Positions 16,642-25,983 of a stretch of DNA of 64,000 nt are shown in pieces. The stretch's first letter is position 1. Each line of letters opens with the position of its first letter. Made by a program: the position numbers and the translations under genes. Origin of the DNA: Vibrio hangzhouensis (GTDB lineage: Bacteria; Pseudomonadota; Gammaproteobacteria; Enterobacterales; Vibrionaceae); contig NZ_FNVG01000021.1 in the NCBI RefSeq assembly GCF_900107935.1, positions 18,516 to 82,515 on the forward strand, given 5' to 3'. The notes under the pieces are model-generated. The model saw only the letters and a program-made list of their open reading frames with translations, had not been told where the DNA came from and did no database searches.

Positions 16642-17385
16642 GTGAGCCACCGAATAGTTACAGTCATTTTATGCCTGCCATTTCTGGGAGGTTGCTCTGA
16701 TTACCAGTGGGGCTGGTATGTACTTGATCCGGGCACCGAACAGGGCAAAACGAACCTAAGCTTTTTGCTGGCGGGTTTCGAAGATACTATCTATGTATCA
16801 CTACTCAGTATGTTGTTCGCCATGCTACTGGGCCTGATGGTTGCTTTCCCTGCGCTGTCTTCAAACCCCTGGCTACGAGCTATCAATCGCCTCTATGTAG
16901 AGGTCATACGGTCGATCCCGGTACTGGTATTATTGCTGTGGGTTTACTATGGCATGCCGACCCTGCTGGACATCTCATTAAACCATTTTTGGGCAGGCGT
17001 GATAGCACTTACTATCGCAGAAAGTGCCTTTATGGCGGAGGTATTCCGAGGCGGTATCCAGGCCATCATGCGTGGGCAACATGAAGCGGCGGAGTCGCTG
17101 GGACTGAACTACTGGCAAAAAATGCGACTGGTGATTCTACCGCAGGCTTTTAGGCAGATATTACCACCACTTGGCAATCAGTTTGTTTACATTCTCAAGA
17201 TGTCATCTCTGGTGAGCGTCATCGGGTTGAGCGATCTCACCCGCCGTGCCAATGAGCTGGTGGTTAACGAGTACTTACCTTTGGAAATCTACACGTTTCT
17301 GGTGCTGGAATACTTGTTGTTGATTCTGTTGGTGTCGCAGGCCGTTCGCTGGCTGGAAAAACGCATCGCCATCCCCAGCCATTAA
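16642..17385 (+). CDS. Amino-acid ABC transporter permease (HisM/GlnP family)
   Basis: Protein of 247 aa from a GTG start. It has a family-typical core: GFEDTIYVSLLSMLFAMLLGL, VEVIRSIPVLVLLLWVYYGMP, and the EAA loop EAAESLGLNYWQKMRLVILPQAFRQILPP, which contacts the ATPase. The N-terminus is odd: MSHRIVTVILCLPFLGGC looks like a lipoprotein signal with a lipobox LGGC, and ahead of the first permease helix comes a segment containing YQWGWYVLDPG. The gene is divergent from a binding-protein gene and there is no ATP-binding gene nearby; the ATPase at 35.3-36.0 kb could in principle serve it. Confidence 0.8.
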   Translation: MSHRIVTVILCLPFLGGCSDYQWGWYVLDPGTEQGKTNLSFLLAGFEDTIYVSLLSMLFAMLLGLMVAFPALSSNPWLRAINRLYVEVIRSIPVLVLLLWVYYGMPTLLDISLNHFWAGVIALTIAESAFMAEVFRGGIQAIMRGQHEAAESLGLNYWQKMRLVILPQAFRQILPPLGNQFVYILKMSSLVSVIGLSDLTRRANELVVNEYLPLEIYTFLVLEYLLLILLVSQAVRWLEKRIAIPSH

Positions 17386-17397
17386 TCAGACACAAAA

Positions 17398-17420
17398 AAA
17401 GGGCCTCAATAAGACCCTTT
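17398..17420 (+). terminator. Terminator of the permease gene
   Basis: AAAGGG and CCCTTT pair with a short imperfect inner stem (CT/AG). The structure lies just beyond the permease stop and before the convergent glmU gene. The stem is imperfect. Confidence 0.55.
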
Positions 17421-17437
17421 CTAGTTACCATTTAAGG

Positions 17438-18799
17438 TTATTTTTTCTTAACCGGACGCTGCCAGCCTGTGATCTTGCGCTCTCTTGCGCGAGTGATCAC
17501 TAACTCACCCGCTGCGACATCTTTGGTCAAGGTAGTGCCAGCGCCAATCGTAGCACCATCAGCGATAGTAACTGGTGCCACCAGCTGACTGTCAGAGCCA
17601 ACAAATACATCATTACCAATGACGGTCTTAAACTTATTCGCACCATCGTAGTTACAGGTAATCACACCAGCACCAACATTGGTACGCTGACCAATTTCAG
17701 CATCCCCTAGATAAGTCAGGTGGTTCGCTTTGGATCCTTCACCCAAACGAGCATTTTTCACTTCAACGAAGTTGCCAACATGTGAGTCATTACGCAGATC
17801 TGCACCAGGACGAAGACGGGTAAATGGACCAACCGTACATTCTTCACCCACGGTTGCACCCTCAATGACACTGTATGGACGCACTAGCGTGTTGTCGTCG
17901 ATTTCACAGTCTTTCAGCACACAGCCTGTGCCGATGACGACGTTATCACCCAAGGTGACGCTGCCTTCGATAATCACGTTCGCATCAATTTCAACGTCCA
18001 TACCGCACTGTAGCTGACCACGCAGATCAAAGCGGGCCGGATCACGAAGCATCACTCCTTGTTCAAGCAGTTTCTGCGCTTGCATCGACTGGAAGGCACG
18101 CTCAAGTCTGGCCAGTTGTGCACGGTCATTGACCCCTTCAACTTCAATCGGGTTGGCCGGGTGAACGGCTTCTACCGCACGACCTTCATTGTGAGCCGCG
18201 GCAATCACGTCTGTCAGGTAATACTCACCTTGAGCATTATCATTGCTAAGGCCAGACAGCCAACGCTTCAGGTCACCACCGGTTGCCACCATCACACCGG
18301 TGTTGATCTCTTTAATCAGCTTCTGCTCTTCAGTCGCATCTTTTTGCTCAACGATCGCCACCACAGGGCCGTTCTTGCGCACAATACGGCCGTAACCCAT
18401 TGGGTTATCCAGAACAACAGTTAATAAAGCGATACCGCCTGTCGGCTGTGCTTCTAGCAGGTTTTCAATGGTTTGTTCAGAGATCAATGGCACATCACCG
18501 TATAGCACCAGTACTTTCTCGTCATCTGCAAAGTGTGGAGACGCCTGATCAACCGCATGACCAGTACCAAGTTGATCAGCCTGTAGTACCCAGTTCACTG
18601 TTTCTTGCTCAAGAGCCGACTTCATAAGGTCGCCACCGTGACCATACACTAGGTGGATATTTTGAGAGCCTAAACCTTCACACGTATCGATGACATGCTT
18701 GACCATCGGCTTACCTGCCAGAGTGTGCAACACTTTGGGCTTATTAGAATACATGCGGGTTCCTTTCCCCGCAGCAAGAACAACTGCACTGAATTTCAT
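17438..18799 (-). CDS. glmU: Bifunctional GlmU: GlcN-1-P acetyltransferase / GlcNAc-1-P uridylyltransferase
   Basis: Protein of 453 aa making UDP-GlcNAc for peptidoglycan and LPS. The N-terminal pyrophosphorylase has LAAGKGTRMYSNKPKVLH (residues 7-24) and VLYGDVPL. The C-terminal half is a left-handed beta-helix of hexapeptide repeats (VTLGDNVVIGTGCVL, VGNFVEVKNARLGEGSKANHL, NVGAGVITCNYDG). The frame extends three codons upstream but MKFSAVVLAAG is the natural start. It lies downstream of the ATP synthase operon, as in E. coli, but is separated from it by a strong terminator. Confidence 0.96.
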   Translation of the reverse strand: MKFSAVVLAAGKGTRMYSNKPKVLHTLAGKPMVKHVIDTCEGLGSQNIHLVYGHGGDLMKSALEQETVNWVLQADQLGTGHAVDQASPHFADDEKVLVLYGDVPLISEQTIENLLEAQPTGGIALLTVVLDNPMGYGRIVRKNGPVVAIVEQKDATEEQKLIKEINTGVMVATGGDLKRWLSGLSNDNAQGEYYLTDVIAAAHNEGRAVEAVHPANPIEVEGVNDRAQLARLERAFQSMQAQKLLEQGVMLRDPARFDLRGQLQCGMDVEIDANVIIEGSVTLGDNVVIGTGCVLKDCEIDDNTLVRPYSVIEGATVGEECTVGPFTRLRPGADLRNDSHVGNFVEVKNARLGEGSKANHLTYLGDAEIGQRTNVGAGVITCNYDGANKFKTVIGNDVFVGSDSQLVAPVTIADGATIGAGTTLTKDVAAGELVITRARERKITGWQRPVKKK

Positions 18800-18897
18800 T
18801 ATTATCAAACCATTGACGTTATTTAATCTATGGTCATTCTAGCGGTCAATAAAGGAAGTGTTAATTGGATTGGATAAATTTCTATTAAAAATTAAGC

Positions 18898-18925
18898 AAA
18901 AAGGCGACCCAATGGTCGCCTTTTT
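18898..18925 (-). terminator. Terminator of the ATP synthase operon
   Basis: AAAAAGGCGACC (18898-18909) and GGTCGCCTTTTT (18914-18925) form a perfect 12-bp stem with a CAAT loop, 28 bases beyond the atpC stop on the minus strand, with a U-run at its 3' side. Confidence 0.9.
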
Positions 18926-18932
18926 CATCGCG

Positions 18933-18957
18933 GTTAATTCAGTTGAACTGAATTAAC
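18933..18957. repeat. 25-bp palindrome overlapping the atpC stop codon
   Basis: GTTAATTCAGTT and AACTGAATTAAC are exact inverted copies around a single G. The palindrome includes the atpC stop (18953-18955) and lies 8 bases from the operon terminator, forming a second potential RNA hairpin or a protein-binding site. It has no U-tract of its own. Confidence 0.8.
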
Positions 18958-19375
18958 GACGTTTTTTTGTCAGTTCGATCACTCGAAGCTGAGCAATGGC
19001 TTTAGCCAGTTCACTGGCCGCTTGCGCGAAGTCCATGTCGCCATGCTGATTCTGGATATGCTCCTCAGCTTTGCGCTTGGCTTCTTCCGCCTTTGCTGCG
19101 TCTAGTTCTTCACCACGGATTGCGGTATCAGCCAGCACAGTCGCTGTGCCAGGCTGAACTTCAACAATACCACCAGAGACATATATGAACTCTTCGTGGC
19201 CGTGCTGTTTCACGATACGCACCATACCAGGCTTGATAGCGGTCAGCAGCGGTGTGTGACCATGGAAGATACCAAGTTCACCTTCGCTACCGGACACCTG
19301 GAACGTTTCAACACGACCTGAGAAAAGTTTTTTCTCTGCGCTTACTACGTCTAGGTGAAAGGTTATTGCTGCCAT
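18953..19375 (-). CDS. atpC: ATP synthase F1 subunit epsilon
   Basis: Protein of 140 aa. The N-terminal beta-sandwich (ITFHLDVVSAEKKLFSG..., GELGIFHGHTPLLTAI) and a C-terminal two-helix hairpin (AAKAEEAKRKAEEHIQ) form the rotor-stalk subunit that can inhibit ATP hydrolysis. It is last in the operon, 18 bases after atpD. Confidence 0.96.
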   Translation of the reverse strand: MAAITFHLDVVSAEKKLFSGRVETFQVSGSEGELGIFHGHTPLLTAIKPGMVRIVKQHGHEEFIYVSGGIVEVQPGTATVLADTAIRGEELDAAKAEEAKRKAEEHIQNQHGDMDFAQAASELAKAIAQLRVIELTKKRR

Positions 19376-19393
19376 ATCGCCTCCTAATTAGCC

Positions 19394-20797
19394 TTATAGC
19401 TTCTTCGCATTCTCGATAGCATCGTCAATCGTACCGCAGTACATGAACGCTTGCTCTGGAATGTCATCGTAGTCACCAGCTAGTAGACCTTTGAAGCCAC
19501 GTAGAGTCTCTTTAAGAGGTACGTAGATGCCAGGGTCGCCAGTAAATACTTCCGCTACGTGGTAAGGCTGAGTTAGGAAACGCTCAATCTTACGAGCACG
19601 AGATACGACTTGCTTATCTTCTTCAGATAGCTCGTCCATACCTAGGATCGCGATGATGTCTTTCAGCTCTTTATAGCGTTGCAGCGTTTGCTGCACACCA
19701 CGTGCTACATCGTAGTGCTCCTGACCAACAACTAGAGGATCAAGCATACGAGATGTTGAATCTAGTGGGTCGATCGCTGGGTATAGACCCATTGCAGCGA
19801 TGTTACGGTTAAGTACAACCGTTGCATCCAAGTGCGCAAACGTAGTTGCTGGAGACGGGTCAGTCAAGTCATCCGCAGGTACGTATACCGCCTGTACAGA
19901 CGTGATAGAACCCGTTTTCGTTGACGTGATACGCTCCTGCAGTACACCCATCTCTTCTGCAAGAGTTGGCTGATAACCTACCGCAGATGGCATACGACCT
20001 AGAAGTGCCGATACCTCTGTACCTGCAAGCGTGTAACGGTAGATGTTATCAACGAACAGTAGTACGTCACGACCTTCGTCACGGAACCTCTCTGCCATTG
20101 TTAGACCAGTCAGTGCAACACGCAGACGGTTACCTGGTGGCTCGTTCATCTGACCGTAAACCATTGCTACTTTTGATTCTTCAGGATTCTCAACGTTTAC
20201 AACGCCCGCTTCCTGCATCTCAAAGTAGAAGTCGTTACCTTCACGAGTACGCTCACCTACACCCGCAAATACGGATAGACCTGAGTGTTGTAGTGCGATG
20301 TTGTTGATAAGCTCCATCATGTTAACGGTCTTACCTACACCTGCACCACCGAATAGACCGATTTTACCACCCTTAGCGAATGGGCAAACCAAGTCGATTA
20401 CTTTAACACCCGTTTCTAGAAGCGCGACCTCATTTGATTGCTCTTCATAGCTTGGCGCTTCACGGTGAATCGCATAGCTTTCTTCTGCACCGATCTCACC
20501 ACACTCATCAATCGCATCACCGAGTACGTTCATGATACGACCAAGCGTCTTAGTACCTACTGGTACTGAGATTGGCGCGCCTGTGTTTTCTACTGTTACG
20601 CCACGACGTAAACCATCAGAGCTACCCATTACGATACAACGAACTACGCCACCGCCTAGCTGTTGTTGAACTTCAAGAACAAGACGCTCTTTAGAGTCCG
20701 TTACGTTTAGAGCATCGTATACACTTGGTACGTCACTCTGTGGGAACTCTACGTCGACTACCGCACCGATGATCTGTACGATCTTACCTGTAGCCAT
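19394..20797 (-). CDS. atpD: ATP synthase F1 subunit beta
   Basis: Protein of 467 aa, the catalytic subunit. The Walker A P-loop GGAGVGKT is near residue 150, the catalytic Glu in GVGERTREGNDFY near residue 181, and LLFVDNIYRYTLAGTEVSALLGRMPSAVGYQPTL carries the Walker B Asp. The segment reads NIYRYT where most bacterial beta subunits have NIFRFT, a conservative change. The length is typical. It lies between atpG and atpC. Confidence 0.98.
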   Translation of the reverse strand: MATGKIVQIIGAVVDVEFPQSDVPSVYDALNVTDSKERLVLEVQQQLGGGVVRCIVMGSSDGLRRGVTVENTGAPISVPVGTKTLGRIMNVLGDAIDECGEIGAEESYAIHREAPSYEEQSNEVALLETGVKVIDLVCPFAKGGKIGLFGGAGVGKTVNMMELINNIALQHSGLSVFAGVGERTREGNDFYFEMQEAGVVNVENPEESKVAMVYGQMNEPPGNRLRVALTGLTMAERFRDEGRDVLLFVDNIYRYTLAGTEVSALLGRMPSAVGYQPTLAEEMGVLQERITSTKTGSITSVQAVYVPADDLTDPSPATTFAHLDATVVLNRNIAAMGLYPAIDPLDSTSRMLDPLVVGQEHYDVARGVQQTLQRYKELKDIIAILGMDELSEEDKQVVSRARKIERFLTQPYHVAEVFTGDPGIYVPLKETLRGFKGLLAGDYDDIPEQAFMYCGTIDDAIENAKKL

Positions 20798-20832
20798 CGT
20801 TAATCCTCTAATCTATTTCGTTTTACCTAAGC

Positions 20833-21699
20833 TTAAACCGCAGCTGCGCCGCCAACGATTTCTGATAGTTCTTGTGTGATAGCCGCTTGACGCGCCTTGT
20901 TGTACACAAGCTCTAGATCTTCAATCAAGTTGGTCGCATTATCCGTTGCAGCTTTCATTGCAATCATTCGAGCCGCTTGCTCACAAGCAAGGTTCTCTAC
21001 CACACCTTGATACACTTGAGATTCGATATAACGAAGCAATAGTGCGTCTAGTAGTGGTTTTGGCTCAGGCTCATAAATGTAGCCCCATGAATGTTCGCGC
21101 TGCATCTCTTCACTGTCAGATTTAGGCAGAGGTAGCAATTGATCGATCGTTGGTTCCTGAATCATAGTGTTCACAAAGTGGTTATACACTACGTACAGGC
21201 GATCCAATTCGCCTTCGTCATATTTCTTCAGCATGACGCCAACAGTACCGATTAGGTCTTCAAGACTTGGGTCATCGCCCAATCCTGACACCTGTGCCGC
21301 TACCTTTGCGCCGCTGTTGTTAAAGAATGCTGTTGCCTTTGAGCCAATAATAGCCAAGTCAATTTCAGCACCTTTATCTTTCCAATCCTGCATCTCTAAG
21401 ATAGCTTTCTTGAACAGGTTAATGTTCAAGCCACCACAGAGACCGCGGTCAGTAGAAATAATGACATAACCAACACGCTTGGCTTCACGCTCTTCTAGGT
21501 ACGGATGTTGGTACTCTAGGTTTGCGTTAGCCAAATGACCGATCACTTTACGCATAGTTTCAGCGTATGGACGAGAAGCTTCACGCGCGTCTTGCGAACG
21601 ACGCATTTTTGAAGCTGCTACCATTTCCATCGCTTTCGTAATTTTCTGAGTGCTTTTCACACTACCGATTTTATTACGTATCTCTTTTGCGCCGGCCAT
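20833..21699 (-). CDS. atpG: ATP synthase F1 subunit gamma
   Basis: Protein of 288 aa, the central rotor shaft. The N-terminal helix MAGAKEIRNKIGSVKSTQKITKAMEMVAASKM and the C-terminal helix ...NKARQAAITQELSEIVGGAAAV form the coiled coil inside the F1 head; GLCGGLN is a family motif. It lies between atpA and atpD. Confidence 0.97.
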   Translation of the reverse strand: MAGAKEIRNKIGSVKSTQKITKAMEMVAASKMRRSQDAREASRPYAETMRKVIGHLANANLEYQHPYLEEREAKRVGYVIISTDRGLCGGLNINLFKKAILEMQDWKDKGAEIDLAIIGSKATAFFNNSGAKVAAQVSGLGDDPSLEDLIGTVGVMLKKYDEGELDRLYVVYNHFVNTMIQEPTIDQLLPLPKSDSEEMQREHSWGYIYEPEPKPLLDALLLRYIESQVYQGVVENLACEQAARMIAMKAATDNATNLIEDLELVYNKARQAAITQELSEIVGGAAAV

Positions 21700-21740
21700 C
21701 GTTACTCTCCATAAGTGGTGACCAAAAGGTCACCCACCAA

Positions 21741-23282
21741 TTACCAAGTCTGAGTTGCTTTGAAATCGTCAGCCAGTTTCTTAAGCTGAGCTTCGATTTC
21801 ATCGTTGTAAGCACCCGTGGTGTTGATCTCTGCAGCAAGATCAGCATAGTGACTGTGAGCATACGATAGAAGCGCTGCTTCGAAGTCTAGAATCTTGTTG
21901 ATTTCAACATCTTCCAGATAGCCGCGCTCAACAGCAAAGATAACTAGCGCTTGGTCAAATACAGACATTGGAGCATATTGCTTCTGCTTCATTAGCTCTG
22001 TAACTTTTTGACCGTGGCTTAGCTGACGCTTAGTTGCTTCATCTAGATCAGATGAGAACTGTGCGAATGCCGCTAGTTCACGATAAGCCGCTAGTGCAGT
22101 ACGAATACCGCCTGATAGCTTCTTAATGATCTTAGTCTGTGCTGAACCACCTACACGAGATACTGAGATACCTGGGTCAACCGCCGGACGAACACCCGCG
22201 TTGAAGGCTTCAGTTTGTAGGAAGATCTGACCATCGGTAATCGAGATTACGTTTGTCGGTACGAATGCAGATACGTCACCAGCTTGAGTTTCGATGATAG
22301 GAAGAGCAGTCAAAGAACCAGTCTTACCTTTCACTTCACCGTTAGTGAAACGCTCTACGTACTCTTCATTTACACGAGCAGCACGCTCTAGTAGACGCGA
22401 GTGGAGGTAGAATACGTCACCCGGGAATGCCTCACGGCCTGGTGGACGTTTTAGAAGTAGAGAGATCTGACGGTAAGCTACCGCTTGCTTAGATAGATCA
22501 TCATAAACAATCAGAGCGTCTTCACCACGATCACGGAAGTACTCACCCATTGCACAACCTGAGTATGGTGCCAGGTATTGCAGTGCAGCAGACTCAGATG
22601 CAGACGCGACAACAACGATAGTGTTTGCTAGTGCACCGTGCTCTTCCAGTTTACGTACTACGTTTGCGATAGTAGAAGCCTTCTGGCCAATCGCTACGTA
22701 GATAGAGAAGATACCAGAATCTTTCTGGTTGATGATTGCATCGATCGCCATCGCCGTTTTACCGATCTGGCGGTCACCGATGATAAGCTCACGCTGACCA
22801 CGACCGATTGGGATCATAGAGTCAACTGACTTATAACCAGTTTGTACTGGCTGATCAACCGATTTACGGTCGATTACACCAGGTGCAATCACTTCTACTG
22901 GCGACGTCAATTTCGCTTCAATTGGACCTTTGCCATCAATTGGCTCACCCAGTGTGTTTACAACACGACCAAGCAATTCTGGACCAACTGGAACTTCAAG
23001 AATACGACCAGTACCTGTTACTTTCATGCCTTCCTTAAGGTCGGCATATGGGCCCATTACTACCGCACCAACCGAGTCACGCTCAAGGTTAAGTGCTAGT
23101 GCAAAACGGCCACCCGGTAATTCAATCATTTCACCTTGCATCACGTCCGCTAGGCCGTGAATGCGAATGATACCATCGCTTACCGATACGATAGTACCTT
23201 CATTACGAGCTTCACTCACAACTTCGAAAGATTCGATACGTTGTTTGATTAGTTCGCTAATTTCCGTGGAATTAAGTTGCAT
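21741..23282 (-). CDS. atpA: ATP synthase F1 subunit alpha
   Basis: Protein of 513 aa, the non-catalytic nucleotide-binding subunit. The P-loop is GDRQIGKT near residue 170, and the arginine-finger region ...PAVDPGISVSRVGGSAQTK is present. The start MQLNSTEISELIKQRIESF at 23282 matches the family; eleven upstream codons in the longer frame overlap atpH and are rejected. The gene ends 41 bases before atpG. Confidence 0.98.
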   Translation of the reverse strand: MQLNSTEISELIKQRIESFEVVSEARNEGTIVSVSDGIIRIHGLADVMQGEMIELPGGRFALALNLERDSVGAVVMGPYADLKEGMKVTGTGRILEVPVGPELLGRVVNTLGEPIDGKGPIEAKLTSPVEVIAPGVIDRKSVDQPVQTGYKSVDSMIPIGRGQRELIIGDRQIGKTAMAIDAIINQKDSGIFSIYVAIGQKASTIANVVRKLEEHGALANTIVVVASASESAALQYLAPYSGCAMGEYFRDRGEDALIVYDDLSKQAVAYRQISLLLKRPPGREAFPGDVFYLHSRLLERAARVNEEYVERFTNGEVKGKTGSLTALPIIETQAGDVSAFVPTNVISITDGQIFLQTEAFNAGVRPAVDPGISVSRVGGSAQTKIIKKLSGGIRTALAAYRELAAFAQFSSDLDEATKRQLSHGQKVTELMKQKQYAPMSVFDQALVIFAVERGYLEDVEINKILDFEAALLSYAHSHYADLAAEINTTGAYNDEIEAQLKKLADDFKATQTW

Positions 23283-23295
23283 GCTCCAATCCCCA

Positions 23296-23829
23296 TCAAG
23301 ACTGCAATGCATCACTCAGGCGGTTTAAACGACCGCGTGCTGAGTTATCAATTACAAGATCTCCGGCTCGAATAATAACCCCACCAAGTAGGGCCTCATC
23401 TACACTGCAATTCAGCTTAACTTTGCGCTCTAGACGCTTCTCAAGTTTGTCGCTGATCGCTGCAAGCTGCTCATCGCTTAGCTCAGATGCGGAGATAACC
23501 TCTACATCTACTTGTTTCTCTAACTCTTTTTTCAGAGCAAGAAACTCAGCTAACACGTCAGGCAGGGCTGCTAGTCGACCATTTTCAGCCATCACCTTAA
23601 TTAGGTTTTGACCAAATTCATCAAACTGTTCACCACCAACTGCAATAAAAACTTCAGCAATTTTATTTGCTGTCACAGAACCCGTAAGCAGGTTTGCGAT
23701 GTCTTCATTTTTGGTAATTTCAGCGGCAAAAGTTAGCATTTCAACCCATTGGTCTAGTGCTTTCTTGTCTACCGCAAAGTCAAATGCTGCTTTAGCATAG
23801 GGGCGTGCGATTGTAGTCAATTCAGACAT
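23296..23829 (-). CDS. atpH: ATP synthase F1 subunit delta
   Basis: Protein of 177 aa: MSELTTIARPYAKAAFDFAV at the N-terminus and GGVIIRAGDLVIDNSARGRLNRL at the C-terminus are delta/OSCP signatures. It joins the peripheral stalk (subunit b) to the top of F1. It is fourteen bases after atpF. Confidence 0.97.
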   Translation of the reverse strand: MSELTTIARPYAKAAFDFAVDKKALDQWVEMLTFAAEITKNEDIANLLTGSVTANKIAEVFIAVGGEQFDEFGQNLIKVMAENGRLAALPDVLAEFLALKKELEKQVDVEVISASELSDEQLAAISDKLEKRLERKVKLNCSVDEALLGGVIIRAGDLVIDNSARGRLNRLSDALQS

Positions 23830-23843
23830 ATGCGCCCCTCGCT

Positions 23844-24314
23844 TTAAAGTTTCGCAGTAATATTGTCGAGAATATCTTTCTGCGCATCTTTATCGATAGT
23901 ACGCTCCAGAATCTTCTCAGCACCAGCTACAGCCAGAGTTGCAACTTGTTTGCGCAGCTCATCGCGGGCACGGTTACGTTCAGCTTCAATTTCCGCTTCA
24001 GCCTGAGCAAGAATCTTATGGCGTTCTGCCAAAGCTTCTTCACGAGCTTCATCGATAATTTGCGCTTTACGCTTGTTTGCCTGTTCAATGACCTCTGTTG
24101 CAGTGCGCTTCGCTTCTTTCATTTGGTCAGAAGCGTTGGCTTGTGCTAGATCCAAGTCTTTTGCAGCGCGTTCAGCCGCTACAAGACCGTCAGCGATTTT
24201 TTTCTGACGTTCTTCAATCGCATTCATGATTGGTGGCCATACATACTTCATGCAGAACCACACAAATAGTGCGAATGAGATTGCTTGACCTAGCAGAGTT
24301 GCGTTCATATTCAC
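23844..24314 (-). CDS. atpF: ATP synthase Fo subunit b
   Basis: Protein of 156 aa with one N-terminal membrane helix (LLGQAISFALFVWFCMKYVWPPIM) and a long charged helix for dimerisation and binding to F1. The start is taken as GTG 24314 (MNMNATLL) because GAGGGG lies at proper distance from it and the product has the standard length; the ATG two codons later is too far from that site. Confidence 0.95.
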   Translation of the reverse strand: MNMNATLLGQAISFALFVWFCMKYVWPPIMNAIEERQKKIADGLVAAERAAKDLDLAQANASDQMKEAKRTATEVIEQANKRKAQIIDEAREEALAERHKILAQAEAEIEAERNRARDELRKQVATLAVAGAEKILERTIDKDAQKDILDNITAKL

Positions 24315-24396
24315 AACAGCTACCCCTCTAATGGTTCATTGACGAGCTAAAGTTTAATCAGGTGACAAGTCCGAAACTTGTCTGAGAAAAAGCTGA

Positions 24397-24651
24397 TTAA
24401 CCTAGCTGACCAACGAACGGGTTCGCGAACGTGAATAGCAGTGCGATAACAACACCGATCATAGGAACCGCATCAAGTAGACCTGCGATGATGAACATCT
24501 TAACTTGAAGCATCGGAGCCATTTCAGGTTGACGAGCTGCGCCTTCAAGGAATTTACCACCCAGAAGACCAAAACCGATCGCCGTACCAAATGCTGCCAT
24601 ACCGATAATGATACCTACGGCGATTGCAGAAAAGCTCAGTAAAGTTTCCAT
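24397..24651 (-). CDS. atpE: ATP synthase Fo subunit c
   Basis: Protein of 84 aa, two transmembrane helices joined by the polar loop ARQPEM. The ion-carrying carboxylate is Asp60 in LLDAVPMIGV. The Gln/Glu-Thr pattern of sodium-binding c subunits is not present, so the enzyme should be proton-driven. The frame extends to 24663, but METLLSFSAIA with GGAG upstream is the natural start. Confidence 0.97.
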   Translation of the reverse strand: METLLSFSAIAVGIIIGMAAFGTAIGFGLLGGKFLEGAARQPEMAPMLQVKMFIIAGLLDAVPMIGVVIALLFTFANPFVGQLG

Positions 24652-24713
24652 TACTATCTCCAATTTATAGTTGTTGGCTTAAAATATATGCCCAAATAAA
24701 AAGCGTTAATTTA

Positions 24714-25520
24714 TTAGTGATCGCTGTCTTCGTGTGCCATTGATAGATAAACAATCGTTAGCATCATAAACACGAAGGCTTGAATCGTAATAACCAGAAT
24801 ATGGAATATCGCCCATGGTAGTGAGCCCATCCATTGTAAATACCATGGTAGCATTGCAGCACAAAGAATGAAGACCACCTCACCCGCAAACATGTTACCG
24901 AACAGACGCATACCGAGAGACAGTGGCTTTGAAAGCAAAGACACGACTTCGATCAGCATGTTGAAAGGAATCATGATTGGATTGTTAAATGGGTGTAGCG
25001 TCAATTCTTTTGTAAAGCCAACTAGACCTTTTACTTTGATGCTGTAGTAAATCATCAGAGCAAAAACACCTAGCGCCATAGCCATGGTGATATTGACATC
25101 AGCAGAAGGTACCACTTTCAAGTAAGGGATGCCCATCTGCTCTGCAGGGTAAGGTAAGAAGTCAATTGGCACTAAGTCCATGACGTTCATTAAAAATACC
25201 CAACAGAAGATAGTTAGTGCTAAGGGCGCGATTAGCGCATTGCGTCCATGAAACGTTTCTTTCACGTTGTCGTCAACGAATTCCACGATCATTTCAACAA
25301 AACACTGCAGCTTGCCCGGCACACCAGCTGTTGCTTTCTTAGCTACTGAACGAAATACCCCTAAGAATATCAAGCCAGTAAACACAGAAAAAAACAGGCT
25401 ATCGATATGTACGTTCCAGAAACTCGTCTCCTCCACTAGACCAAGGCTTCCTAAAGAAAGGTTGGTTAAGTGGTGAGTGATATATCCGGCCGATGTTAGC
25501 GCTTCACCTGGCGCAGCCAT
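24714..25520 (-). CDS. atpB: ATP synthase Fo subunit a
   Basis: Protein of 268 aa with five to six membrane segments. The essential arginine lies in LSLGMRLFGNMFAGE, and HPFNNPIMIPFN and the C-terminal QAFVFMMLTIVYLSMA helix form the ion half-channels. It lies between atpI and atpE in the usual order. Confidence 0.97.
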   Translation of the reverse strand: MAAPGEALTSAGYITHHLTNLSLGSLGLVEETSFWNVHIDSLFFSVFTGLIFLGVFRSVAKKATAGVPGKLQCFVEMIVEFVDDNVKETFHGRNALIAPLALTIFCWVFLMNVMDLVPIDFLPYPAEQMGIPYLKVVPSADVNITMAMALGVFALMIYYSIKVKGLVGFTKELTLHPFNNPIMIPFNMLIEVVSLLSKPLSLGMRLFGNMFAGEVVFILCAAMLPWYLQWMGSLPWAIFHILVITIQAFVFMMLTIVYLSMAHEDSDH

Positions 25521-25528
25521 AACTCATC

Positions 25529-25918
25529 CTATTTTTTGTTGTTAACGAATATTACTGGTGCCATAAGGTTAATTAAGACGGCCAGTAAAAAAGTGAGATT
25601 CAAGGGAATCACTTCCACCTGAATATACATGTAAGCGATTGAGAATAGAGCCACTGTAATGAGGATTTTCAGAGTCACACCTGCATAGAACGATGCGGCA
25701 ACTTTTTTGGCTGCTCGCGCCCCACTAAACAAAAATGCACACAATGCAAAAACCGCATTAGCGATAACAAAACTGCCACCACCAATGAGCGCTGAAATTC
25801 CCCACTCAGCATTTACAGCCACTGCCATTCCAACAGCTACCAATGTAACCGCGCAGGCTTGGATCAGTAACAATCGCTTCGCGAGCTCTCGTCCTGGCCT
25901 AGCTAGCACTGCTACCAT
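25529..25918 (-). CDS. atpI: ATP synthase assembly protein I
   Basis: Protein of 129 aa with four hydrophobic helices. AtpI heads the operon and assists c-ring assembly or Mg2+ supply. It is eight bases upstream of atpB. Sequence conservation in this family is low; identification depends mainly on position, size and topology. Confidence 0.93.
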   Translation of the reverse strand: MVAVLARPGRELAKRLLLIQACAVTLVAVGMAVAVNAEWGISALIGGGSFVIANAVFALCAFLFSGARAAKKVAASFYAGVTLKILITVALFSIAYMYIQVEVIPLNLTFLLAVLINLMAPVIFVNNKK

Positions 25919-25983
25919 GTATTCTTACCTATATACTTTTCCACAATGCACCTAATTACTACTGTGCTGGGAGATTCGCGAAA

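Noticed and set aside
24397..24651. Sodium-dependent ATP synthase, as some marine bacteria use
   Set aside because: Subunit c has Asp60 in LLDAVPMIGV and lacks the Gln/Glu-Thr sodium-binding set.
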